In this document: positions 43,875 to 51,570 of the stretch, in pieces | Numbering within the stretch: position 1 is the stretch's first letter | Layout: each line of letters begins with the position of its first letter | The notes under the pieces: generated by a model | What the model saw: the letters and a program-made list of their open reading frames with translations, nothing else | What the model was told of the DNA's origin: nothing | The model's database searches: none | Translations under genes and position numbers: made by a program | From: Noviherbaspirillum humi | GTDB lineage: Bacteria > Pseudomonadota > Gammaproteobacteria > Burkholderiales > Burkholderiaceae_D | Direction: 5' to 3' | Assembly (NCBI RefSeq): GCF_900188095.1 | Contig: NZ_FZOT01000008.1 | Location: 124,001 to 188,000 of the forward strand | Length of the DNA: 64,000 nt

Positions 43875-44858
43875 TTATCGCTCCGTACCGACGAACTGGT
43901 TGGTGTAGAGGTCGTTGACCGGGGTGGCCTTGGGCACGATCGCTTCGCTGACATAGAACTTCTGCACTTCTTCCATGCGCTTCGGATCGATCACGCCGAG
44001 CGGCTTCTGGTTGGCGTACACGTATTTGCGGTACAGCTCGAACACCTGCTCGATGCTGGCTTCCTTGCCCTTGTAGGCGGGCACTGCCTCGGCATACGTG
44101 GCGGCGGCGGCCTTCGGGTCCTTCATGATGTCTTCCATGCCGCGCAGGGTGGCGCGCACCAGGCGCTTGATGAGCTGCGGATTCTTCTGGATGGTTTCGT
44201 CCGAGGCGAGGATGGCCTGGGCCATGCTCTTGAAGCCGTTCGACTCCAGCAGCTCGACCTTGGCGCCGGCGTCGGAGGAACTGACGACCCAGTCCGGCAC
44301 CCCGGCCATGCCCTGGGCCTTGCCGCCGGCGAACAGCTGCCACACGCCGGCCGGTCCGGCTGCCTGGATCTGGACATCGCTCTTGGAGAGGCCGACCGAC
44401 TTCAGGTTGCCGAGCAGCGCATAGTAGGTGGTGTCGGTGTAGGACATGACCGTCATGGTCTTGCCCTTGAGGTCCTTGAGCGACTTGATGTTCTCGCCCT
44501 GGTGCGCGGCGACCATGGTGAGGGAGCCGGCGCCGAGCACCGCCACCGCCTTCACCGGCACGCCGTTGGCGCGCACCACGATCGGGGTATCGCCGATGGC
44601 GCCGCCGATGACGGCATTGCCGGCGCCGATCTGCTTGGCGACGTCGACGCCGCCCTTGCCGGCGACGAAGGTGACCTTCAGGTTCTCGTCGGCGTAATAG
44701 CCTTTCTGCTGGGCGATCATCCACGGGCCGAAGGCGGGTGAATTCGGCGGCGCCGGCAGCAGGTAGGTGACTTCCTCCGGCGCGGCATGCGCCAGCGTCG
44801 GGACGACTGCTGCGGCGAGAGCCAGCTTGCAGCACAGGGATGCGATCAATTTGTTCAT
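43875..44858 (-). CDS. ABC transporter solute-binding protein (SsuA/NMT1-like)
   Basis: 327 residues with signal peptide (about 1-25, cleavage near LAHAAPEE). Typical NMT1/SsuA pattern: NSPAFGPWMIAQQKGYYADE, GGVDVAKQIGAGNAVIGGAI, KDLKGKTMTVMSYTDT and VPDWVVSS. It captures the substrate in the periplasm. As the second gene of the putative long operon it should recognise the compound the cluster degrades. Confidence 0.92.
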   Translation of the reverse strand: MNKLIASLCCKLALAAAVVPTLAHAAPEEVTYLLPAPPNSPAFGPWMIAQQKGYYADENLKVTFVAGKGGVDVAKQIGAGNAVIGGAIGDTPIVVRANGVPVKAVAVLGAGSLTMVAAHQGENIKSLKDLKGKTMTVMSYTDTTYYALLGNLKSVGLSKSDVQIQAAGPAGVWQLFAGGKAQGMAGVPDWVVSSSDAGAKVELLESNGFKSMAQAILASDETIQKNPQLIKRLVRATLRGMEDIMKDPKAAAATYAEAVPAYKGKEASIEQVFELYRKYVYANQKPLGVIDPKRMEEVQKFYVSEAIVPKATPVNDLYTNQFVGTER

Positions 44859-44897
44859 GCTCTTTCCTCCGTGGATGTGCGGTTGATGCGTCGTTGA

Positions 44898-45683
44898 TTA
44901 ATGCAGCTCGGCTTCTTCCTTGCCTACCTTCAGCAGCTCCATCAGGCGGCCCTGCAGCGGCCCGATCTCCGGCAGCTTGCGCCGCTCCAGCGGGTTGTCG
45001 CGATGCGGAAGGTTGATCGTGATTTCCTCGATGATGGTGCCGGGGCGCTCGCTCATGACGAGCAGGCGGTCGGACAGGGCGATGGCTTCGATCAGGTCAT
45101 GCGTGATGAAGAGCGCGGTCTTCTTCTTTTCATACAGCATTTTCGCTAGGTCCTGCTGCAGCACCATCTTGGTCTGGGCGTCGAGGGCGGAGAAGGGCTC
45201 GTCGAGCAGCAGCACCTGCGGATCGACCGCCAGGGTGCGCGCCAGGGCGGCGCGCTGACGCATGCCGCCGGAGAGCTGGTAGGGATAGTGGTCCTCGAAA
45301 CCCTTCAGGTGGCAGCGCGCGAGCAGTTCCTCGGCGATGACGCGGCGCTTCTCGGGCGCCATGCCGTCGATCTCGAGGCCGAGTTCGACGTTGGCGCGGA
45401 TGTTCCGCCATGGCATGAGCAGGTCCTTCTGCAGCATGAAGGCGACCTTCTTGACCGGCTTGGTGACGCGCTCGCCGCTGACAAAGACCTCGCCGATGGT
45501 CGGCAGGTAGAGGCCGGCGCCCATGTTGAGCAGAGTGCTCTTGCCGCAGCCGGAGGGGCCGATGATGGATACCACTTCGCCGCTGCGGATGCTGATATCG
45601 AGGTTGGAAACCGCTGTGCGCAGTTCAGAGGTTTGACGATCGACGAAGCTTTTGCCGACGTTGCGAAATTCGATTTCTATCAT
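44898..45683 (-). CDS. ABC transporter ATP-binding protein (SsuB/TauB-type)
   Basis: 261 residues. Walker A GPSGCGKST (42-50), Q-loop MLQKDLLMPW, signature LSGGMRQRAALAR, Walker B VLLLDEPFSALD, H-loop FITHDLIEA. It is the first gene of the long minus-strand cluster and powers the importer with the next two genes. The upstream region is AT-rich and holds repeated operator-like sequences. Confidence 0.95.
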   Translation of the reverse strand: MIEIEFRNVGKSFVDRQTSELRTAVSNLDISIRSGEVVSIIGPSGCGKSTLLNMGAGLYLPTIGEVFVSGERVTKPVKKVAFMLQKDLLMPWRNIRANVELGLEIDGMAPEKRRVIAEELLARCHLKGFEDHYPYQLSGGMRQRAALARTLAVDPQVLLLDEPFSALDAQTKMVLQQDLAKMLYEKKKTALFITHDLIEAIALSDRLLVMSERPGTIIEEITINLPHRDNPLERRKLPEIGPLQGRLMELLKVGKEEAELH

Positions 45684-46178
45684 GATGCCCCGGGGTCTGA
45701 GTACGACGCTTCAACAAACAGAACTGCAGTCCTTGATGACTGACCATCTCTGGCCAACCGTTTGTCTCATATATAAAACAACTGTTTAAATATGAACTGC
45801 AGGCTGTCAGAATAGGACAAAAATCGAGTTAAAGCTAGATTTTTGTATCATATAAAAACAGGCAGTTCATACATAAAACGTATAAGCCTTCTTAGCAATG
45901 GCTATGCCAAGTGGAAATACCCGTTTTCGGCCTGTTTTCCTTGGCTTTCGCTATCCAAAAGCGAGCGTTCGTGGGGCGGATGCGCCAGTTCCGAGCGGAG
46001 GCGCGAGAATGCGGTGCGCAGTCTGCGTAAAACAAGGGCAAGCTGGAAGCGCACTGCCGGCAGGCAGCCGGCCCGGACTGCACACGCGGCCACCATGTGA
46101 CTTGGAAAAACCTGCATCGAAGGAACTTCACCGCGGCGGATTTCTCACATCCCCATATCCAAGCGACTGCTTACCTCC
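45684..46178. other. AT-rich control region between the catabolic cluster and a GGDEF-EAL gene
   Basis: 495 bases between divergent genes. The part 45760-45900 is strikingly AT-rich for this genome and contains the inverted and direct repeats listed separately; it very likely holds the promoter of the catabolic cluster. The part 45900-46178 is GC-rich again and holds no gene I can support. Confidence 0.6.
45721..45871 (-). promoter_or_regulatory. Putative operator cluster in front of the catabolic operon
   Basis: TATGAACTGC at 45791-45800 and its exact inverse GCAGTTCATA at 45862-45871 are 61 bases apart. GAACTGCAG occurs at 45721-45729 and again at 45794-45802. Near-identical AT stretches TCATATATAAAACA (45768-45781) and TCATATAAAAACA (45848-45860) precede the two repeats. 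The set lies 38-188 bases upstream of the ATPase start codon. It could be the binding array for the IclR regulator in the cluster (inference). Confidence 0.55.
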
Positions 46179-48890
46179 ATGCCAAGCTGGGCCGCCTTTC
46201 CCCGCATCAATCTGAATGTGTTCGCCAAGCGACGCGAATGGCTGGCGGTCCTGGTCTGGCCGCTGCTGGGCGCGCTGCTGATCGGCCTGGTCTGGATCAA
46301 CGCCGCCGAAAAGCGGGAGCGCAGCCGGCGGGAGGCCGAAAGAAGCGTGCGCAGCGAAGCGGTCGCCGTCGCCGATTCCTATTCCCAGCAGCTGGCCCAG
46401 ATGATCGAGCAGGTCGACCAGATCACGCTGCGGCTGAAATACCATTGGGAGGATCCGGTGATCCCGGTCGACCTGGAAAAGGACAAGGCGCACGGCATCT
46501 TCCCGGAAAGCCAGCTCCTCTATGCCAACATCTTCGATGCCAGCGGCAACCTGGTCACCAGCACGATCTCCAGCCGGCACTCGGTCAATGTCTCGGATGC
46601 GGATTATTTCCAGTTTCACCGCCGCGAGTGCTGCGCCGGGCTGCTGATCTCGCCGCCCAGTCCGAGCCGCTTCCTGGACCGTCCCATCATCCGCTTCACC
46701 CGCCGCCTGAACCGGCCGGACGGCAGCTTCGACGGCGTGGTCTTCGTTTCGGTGGAACCGCCCTACCTCGTCGCCCACCAGGAAAGCGCCGCGCCCGGCG
46801 AGCACGACTTCGTCTCGGCGCGACTGGCGAGCGGGCCGCTCCTGGCGAGCAAGGTCGGCAGCCGCAGCAAGAACTACCCGGTGTTCTACAAGCAGGATCC
46901 GCTGTTCCCGACTCCGTCCGGCATTGCCGTCGAGCCGGCGGAAAAGTTTCACGACGGCCGGGCGCGCCTCGTCGCCTGGAAGAAGCTGGGCCAGTATCCG
47001 CTGGTGGCGCTGGCCGGCTTTTCCCTTCAGGACGCGATGGCGCCCTACGAGGCGGAGGCGCGGAGCCTGCGCGAGACCGCCATCTTCGAAAGCCTGGCGA
47101 TCCTCGCGCTGTCGCTCGCTGCCGCCTGGGTGGCGGCACGGCTGGCGCAGCGGCGGCGGCAGGCCGAGGAAACCCGGGAAACCTACCGCCTCGCCACCGA
47201 CGCCGCCAACGAAGGCTTCTACATGATTCGCCCGATCCGCAACCGCCAGGGCTATGTCGACGACTTCCGCCTCGACGACTGCAACAACCGGGCAGCGGAC
47301 CTGCTCGGCGTCACCCGCGAGCAGCTGCTCGGCCTGAAGGCATCCGAACTGAAGCCGGCCTTCTTCCGCGACGAGATGCTGGCGCTGTCGCGGCTGGCGC
47401 TGGACCGGGGCTTCATCGAGGACGAGCTGCGGGTGTCGCCGCGCAGCCCGCTGCGGGCGAAGTGGGTCTACCGCCGCATCGTCCGGTCCAGCGCCGGCCT
47501 GGCGCTGACCATACGCGACATTTCCGCCGCCAAGGAGCAGGAACAGGCGCTGGCGGAACTGGCCAACAACGATACCCTCACCAAGCTGCCCAACCGGCAC
47601 TGGCTCGCCACCTTCCTGCCGGCCGCCGTCAGCCGGGCGGCGCAGCGCCCCGGCCATCTGGCGCTGCTGTTCATCGACCTCGACAACTTCAAGAACGTCA
47701 ACGATACGCTCGGCCACGACGCCGGCGACGAGCTGCTGGTGCAGGCGGCGCATCGGCTGAGGAACGCCGTGCGCGCCAGCGACCATGTGGTGCGCCTGGG
47801 CGGCGACGAATTCGTGGTGGTGCTCGACCATGTCGACGTGGTGGAGGACGTGTCGCGGGTGGCCAAGACTATCGTCGGCGCCATCGCCAAGCCGTTCGCG
47901 CTGGCGGCCGGCACGGGCAACCAGGTGAATGCCTCCATTGGCATCAGCCTGTTTCCGAACGACGGCCAGGATGCCGAAACCCTGCTCAAGCACGCGGACG
48001 TGGCGATGTACGCCGCCAAGGCTGCCGGCAAGGGCCGCTATGCCTATTACCACACCCACCTGTCGGACTCGCTCATCCTGCGCCTGTCCAAGGAAAGCGC
48101 CTTGCAGGAGGCGGTGGCCAAGGACGAGTTCGTGGTGCACTACCAGCCGCGGGTAGGCATGAGCAGCGGCCGCATCACCAGCATGGAAGCCCTGGTTCGC
48201 TGGCAGCGGCCGCAGCATGGCCTGGTCTATCCGTTGGATTTCATCGACGTGGCGGAAGACATCGGGCTGATCGTGCCGATGGGCGAGATGGTGATCGACA
48301 AGGTGTGCCGCCAGCTGGCCCAATGGAAGCAGGAGGGCCTGGCGCTGGTGCCGGTGTCGATCAACGTCTCGCCGCAGCAGCTGAAGTCGGGCACCCTGAG
48401 CGCCTTTCTCATGGCCTGCATGGAGAGGCACGGCATAGGACCGGCGCTGATCGAGGTGGAGCTGACCGAGTCGGCGGTGATCGACCGCAGCCAGGTGGTG
48501 ACGCAGGAACTGGCGGCGCTGCGGTCGCTCGGCATCAAGCTGATGATCGACGACTTCGGCACCGGCTATTCATCCATGGCCCAGCTGCACCGGCTGGACG
48601 TGGACGTGCTCAAGGTCGACCAGGCCTTCACCCGCGCGCTGTCCGAGGGCAGCGAAGGCAAGCTGCTGTTCGGCGCCATCATGTCCATGGCCAGCGCGCT
48701 CGACATCTGCGTCGTGGCGGAGGGGGTGGAAACGGTGGAGCAGCTGAACGTGCTGCAGACGCTGGCCTGCGACGAGATCCAGGGCCACGTGGTGTCGCAG
48801 GCGGTGAGCGCCGGCGACATGGCCCAGCTGATGCTCAAGCGCTTCCTGCTGGCGCCGCCGCGCGGGCCGGGCCGGCTGGCGCCGGTGTAG
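46179..48890 (+). CDS. Membrane GGDEF-EAL protein with periplasmic dCache sensor (copy 1)
   Basis: 903 residues. Membrane helix at about 22-42, periplasmic double-Cache-like domain to about 305 (YANIFDASGNLVTS, VSDADYFQFHR, RPIIRFTRRLNRPDGSFDGV), second helix at about 308-328. A PAS domain (about 335-455) follows. The GGDEF domain has intact GGDEF at 541-545, and the EAL domain has EAL at 670-672 and DDFGTGYSSM. It should turn an extracytoplasmic ligand signal into c-di-GMP change. Its last 56 bases overlap the convergent DUF4118 gene. Confidence 0.92.
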   Translation: MPSWAAFPRINLNVFAKRREWLAVLVWPLLGALLIGLVWINAAEKRERSRREAERSVRSEAVAVADSYSQQLAQMIEQVDQITLRLKYHWEDPVIPVDLEKDKAHGIFPESQLLYANIFDASGNLVTSTISSRHSVNVSDADYFQFHRRECCAGLLISPPSPSRFLDRPIIRFTRRLNRPDGSFDGVVFVSVEPPYLVAHQESAAPGEHDFVSARLASGPLLASKVGSRSKNYPVFYKQDPLFPTPSGIAVEPAEKFHDGRARLVAWKKLGQYPLVALAGFSLQDAMAPYEAEARSLRETAIFESLAILALSLAAAWVAARLAQRRRQAEETRETYRLATDAANEGFYMIRPIRNRQGYVDDFRLDDCNNRAADLLGVTREQLLGLKASELKPAFFRDEMLALSRLALDRGFIEDELRVSPRSPLRAKWVYRRIVRSSAGLALTIRDISAAKEQEQALAELANNDTLTKLPNRHWLATFLPAAVSRAAQRPGHLALLFIDLDNFKNVNDTLGHDAGDELLVQAAHRLRNAVRASDHVVRLGGDEFVVVLDHVDVVEDVSRVAKTIVGAIAKPFALAAGTGNQVNASIGISLFPNDGQDAETLLKHADVAMYAAKAAGKGRYAYYHTHLSDSLILRLSKESALQEAVAKDEFVVHYQPRVGMSSGRITSMEALVRWQRPQHGLVYPLDFIDVAEDIGLIVPMGEMVIDKVCRQLAQWKQEGLALVPVSINVSPQQLKSGTLSAFLMACMERHGIGPALIEVELTESAVIDRSQVVTQELAALRSLGIKLMIDDFGTGYSSMAQLHRLDVDVLKVDQAFTRALSEGSEGKLLFGAIMSMASALDICVVAEGVETVEQLNVLQTLACDEIQGHVVSQAVSAGDMAQLMLKRFLLAPPRGPGRLAPV

Positions 48891-49683
48891 CAGCCAGGGC
48901 GTCAGGATGGCGGCCGCTTCGCATGGCGGCCTCCGGCTCTGCAACCTCCAGCAGCTTCAGCACCACCGCATCGATGCCGCCCACGGCGATGCGCTCGAGC
49001 GCCACCCGCACCAGGGCGGATGTGCGCAGCCGCAGCGTCAGCTCCCGCCGCACGGCCCCGGCTGCCGCCATCAGCAGCAGCTCGCTTTCCAGCAGCGCCC
49101 TGTCCTCCGCTTCGAAGAGGGCAAAGGCGTCCGCCGCCGATCCATGCTGCATCGCGCCGGCGAGCTGGAACAGCAGCGGCTGCGGATACAGCATGCCGTC
49201 CTCCAGCCGCAGCAGCAGCACCTGGTCGAATTCCGAAAACAGCTTGCGCAGCACGCGCACCGCCGCGCCCGCCTTGCGGGTGAGGTGCAGGCGCTCGTTC
49301 TCCCGATGCAGCGAGATCTTGTGGCGCGACCGTGAAACTTTGAGCAGCAGCTGGTTGGAGTGCAGCGTGCGCCGCAGATATTCGATCAGCCCGATGGCAA
49401 ACAATGTGACAAAGGCGTAGTTAACCGCGACAATCACATCGCTGCGGGAAATGCCGTCCACCTCGCCGAACGGCATGATGAAGAAATGCAGGCCGAGGAA
49501 GAAGCCGAGCGTCGCGCTCAGCACGGCCGGCCCGAGGCCGACCAGGTACTCGACCAGCAGGCAGGCGACCACGAAGAAGTGGAAGGCGGCATGCGGCGCC
49601 AGATAGGGATGCAGGATGTAGCGGATGCCGAAGATCGCCATGGTGATGGCAAGCGACAGCAGGTAAGCCTGCGGACGCGGCAT
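48835..49683 (-). CDS. DUF4118 (KdpD-like) membrane protein
   Basis: 282 residues from ATG 49683; an ATG 11 codons earlier (49716) would overlap the start codon of the divergent hydrolase gene. Four hydrophobic helices lie in the first about 110 residues (YLLSLAITMAIFGIRYIL, AFHFFVVACLLVEYLVGLG, AVLSATLGFFLGLHFF, VNYAFVTLFAIGLIEYL), the pattern of the KdpD/DUF4118 membrane module. A cytoplasmic tail lacks any kinase or other catalytic domain and ends in a low-complexity Pro/Ala stretch. It may be a truncated or stand-alone sensor module. Confidence 0.75.
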   Translation of the reverse strand: MPRPQAYLLSLAITMAIFGIRYILHPYLAPHAAFHFFVVACLLVEYLVGLGPAVLSATLGFFLGLHFFIMPFGEVDGISRSDVIVAVNYAFVTLFAIGLIEYLRRTLHSNQLLLKVSRSRHKISLHRENERLHLTRKAGAAVRVLRKLFSEFDQVLLLRLEDGMLYPQPLLFQLAGAMQHGSAADAFALFEAEDRALLESELLLMAAAGAVRRELTLRLRTSALVRVALERIAVGGIDAVVLKLLEVAEPEAAMRSGRHPDALAATPAPAGPARAAAPAGSA

Positions 49684-49714
49684 GCGGGACCAGTTTTTTG
49701 CGTTTTTGACATTC

Positions 49715-50587
49715 ATGATTCAGACAAGCGATCAAAACCTTCACAAGCAGGCAGGCGAGCATGTGGTCATGCTCATCCACGGCATGGGCGCCAACATCCT
49801 CGAAGTGGACCGCCTTGCCCAGCACCTGCATGGCGCCGGCCTGTCGGTATTCGCGCCCAACATCCGCGGCTTCTGCCATGGCACGCCCGCTTCGGGATGG
49901 GAAAACTGGCTGGAGCAGGCAGCAACGCATGTGCGCCGCCTGAAGCAGGACTATGCAACCGTGTCACTGGCCGGGGTATCCATGGGTGCCACGCTGGCGC
50001 TCGCGGTTGCCGAGGAGGAGGAACTCGATAGCCTGGTCCTGCTGGCCACTGCCCTGGCCTACGACGGCTGGGCCATGCCCTGGTACCGTTTCCTTCTGAA
50101 AATGCTGCCGATTGTACCTTTTAAGGAACGCTACAGCTATCGCGAAAGGGAGCCATTCGGCCTGAAGAACCCGGAAATGCGGGCCATGGTCAGAAAGGCA
50201 TTGCTCGCCGACCGGGTCTCGGAAATGGGCGGGGATTCCATCTCGCTGAAGCACACCACCGAAGGCTTGCGACTGATCGCCCATGTGCGCCGGCACATCG
50301 CGAGCGTGAGCGCGCCGACCCTGCTGATGCATGCGATCGAGGATGAGACGGTCTCCATAGGCAACGCGGAATGGATTCACGACAACATCGCTTCGGCGAG
50401 CAAGGAGTTGATCTACCTCGGCGACTGTTATCACATGATTACCATCGACAACGAGCGCGAGACGGTGATGCAGGAAACGGAGCGCTTCATCAAGCGCAGC
50501 CTGAATGCCTCCCAGCCGGCGCCCGCCTTCGAACAGCCGCCGCTGCTGTCGCGCGAACTGCGACGGCTGCTTCGGGGCGGCGGCTGA
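49715..50587 (+). CDS. Alpha/beta hydrolase (carboxylesterase-like)
   Basis: 290 residues from ATG 49715. Oxyanion motif LIHGMGAN (20-27), nucleophile Ser89 in AGVSMGA, Asp210 in AIEDETVS, His240 in CYHMITID. This matches the monoacylglycerol-lipase/carboxylesterase YvaK type: the serine esterase fold with a small cap (about 115-190). No signal peptide, so cytoplasmic. Substrate unknown. The SIMPL gene follows 26 bases later, so the two may be co-transcribed. Confidence 0.88.
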   Translation: MIQTSDQNLHKQAGEHVVMLIHGMGANILEVDRLAQHLHGAGLSVFAPNIRGFCHGTPASGWENWLEQAATHVRRLKQDYATVSLAGVSMGATLALAVAEEEELDSLVLLATALAYDGWAMPWYRFLLKMLPIVPFKERYSYREREPFGLKNPEMRAMVRKALLADRVSEMGGDSISLKHTTEGLRLIAHVRRHIASVSAPTLLMHAIEDETVSIGNAEWIHDNIASASKELIYLGDCYHMITIDNERETVMQETERFIKRSLNASQPAPAFEQPPLLSRELRRLLRGGG

Positions 50588-50613
50588 TCCCATCCCGCTT
50601 CCAGGAGACCCCC

Positions 50614-51279
50614 ATGCTCAGAACCGCCGCCCTGCTCGCCCTTCTTGCCCTGCCCTTCGCCGCGGCCGCCGGCCCCTTGATGAATCTTTCCGCCCAAGCA
50701 TCGAGCCAGGTGCCGAACGATGAGATGCAGGCCGTCCTGGGCATCACGCGCTCCGGCGACCAGCCCGGGCCGCTCAACGAAGCGGTGCTGTCGGCACTGA
50801 ACGACGCGGTGAAGATCGCCAAGGCGGTGCCGGGGGTACGGGTGCAGATGGGCGCGCTGAACACCCAGCCGGAGTGGCGCGACGGCCGCCAGACGGGTTG
50901 GCAGGTGAGCGGCGAAATCATTCTCGATTCCCGCGACATTCCGGCGCTCGCCAAGCTGAGCGGCAACCTCGGCCAGCGCCTGCAGCTGCGCGGCATCGGC
51001 TTTCACCTTTCCCGGGAGCGCCGGCGCGAGGAGGAAAACCGCCTGCTGCAGGAAGCCGCCGCCGCCTTCCGCTCCCGGGCGCAGGAAGCCGCCAAGGCTT
51101 TCGGCTTCAGCCGCTACGACATCGAGGAGCTGTCCCTCGACCAGCCCATCGCCTTTCCGGGACCGCGCCCGGTGGCGACGCGTGCGATGGCCAAGTCGAT
51201 GGAAGCGGCGCCCATACCCTCCGAAGCGGGACAGGCGGAAGTGACGGTGAACGTGAACGGACGCATTCGCATGGAATGA
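50614..51279 (+). CDS. SIMPL (DUF541) domain exported protein
   Basis: 221 residues from ATG 50614 with CCAGGAGACC upstream. Signal peptide about 1-19 (ALPFAAAAGP). SIMPL features: NLSAQASSQVPNDEMQAVLG at the start of the mature chain, the RxRAQEAAKAFGF-type helix (SRAQEAAKAFGFSRYDIEEL) and the C-terminal VTVNVNGRIRM strand. The family is periplasmic or surface-associated and of poorly known function, sometimes linked to oxidative stress. Confidence 0.85.
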   Translation: MLRTAALLALLALPFAAAAGPLMNLSAQASSQVPNDEMQAVLGITRSGDQPGPLNEAVLSALNDAVKIAKAVPGVRVQMGALNTQPEWRDGRQTGWQVSGEIILDSRDIPALAKLSGNLGQRLQLRGIGFHLSRERRREEENRLLQEAAAAFRSRAQEAAKAFGFSRYDIEELSLDQPIAFPGPRPVATRAMAKSMEAAPIPSEAGQAEVTVNVNGRIRME

Positions 51280-51570
51280 TCCCGGGTGTAGCATGGATCA
51301 ATCAGCATGACCGCCCGAAAACCACTTGGTATTCTTTTCGTCCAAGGTTTATGCAAACTCAATCCGTCTTTCATCTCCCGATTGAGGGCAAGAAAGGCTG
51401 GGTTAAGCTGTACCACCAAGGGTTCCTTTCTTAACCTACGGAAATCCACGCTGGAGGACACCATGCAGGCGGACGGGAACTGCAATTTAGGAGGTCGCCG
51501 CCGGCGCCCCGCTGCCCGCCCGGCCGCGTAACAAGCCGGCGGCGCGGCTCTAGCCACTCTGTTCTCGCCC

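Noticed and set aside
51280-51570. Small plus-strand frame of 74 codons (51307-51531) after the SIMPL gene
   Set aside because: No conserved features, ends in an Arg/Pro/Ala run, and has no ribosome site; treated as spacer.
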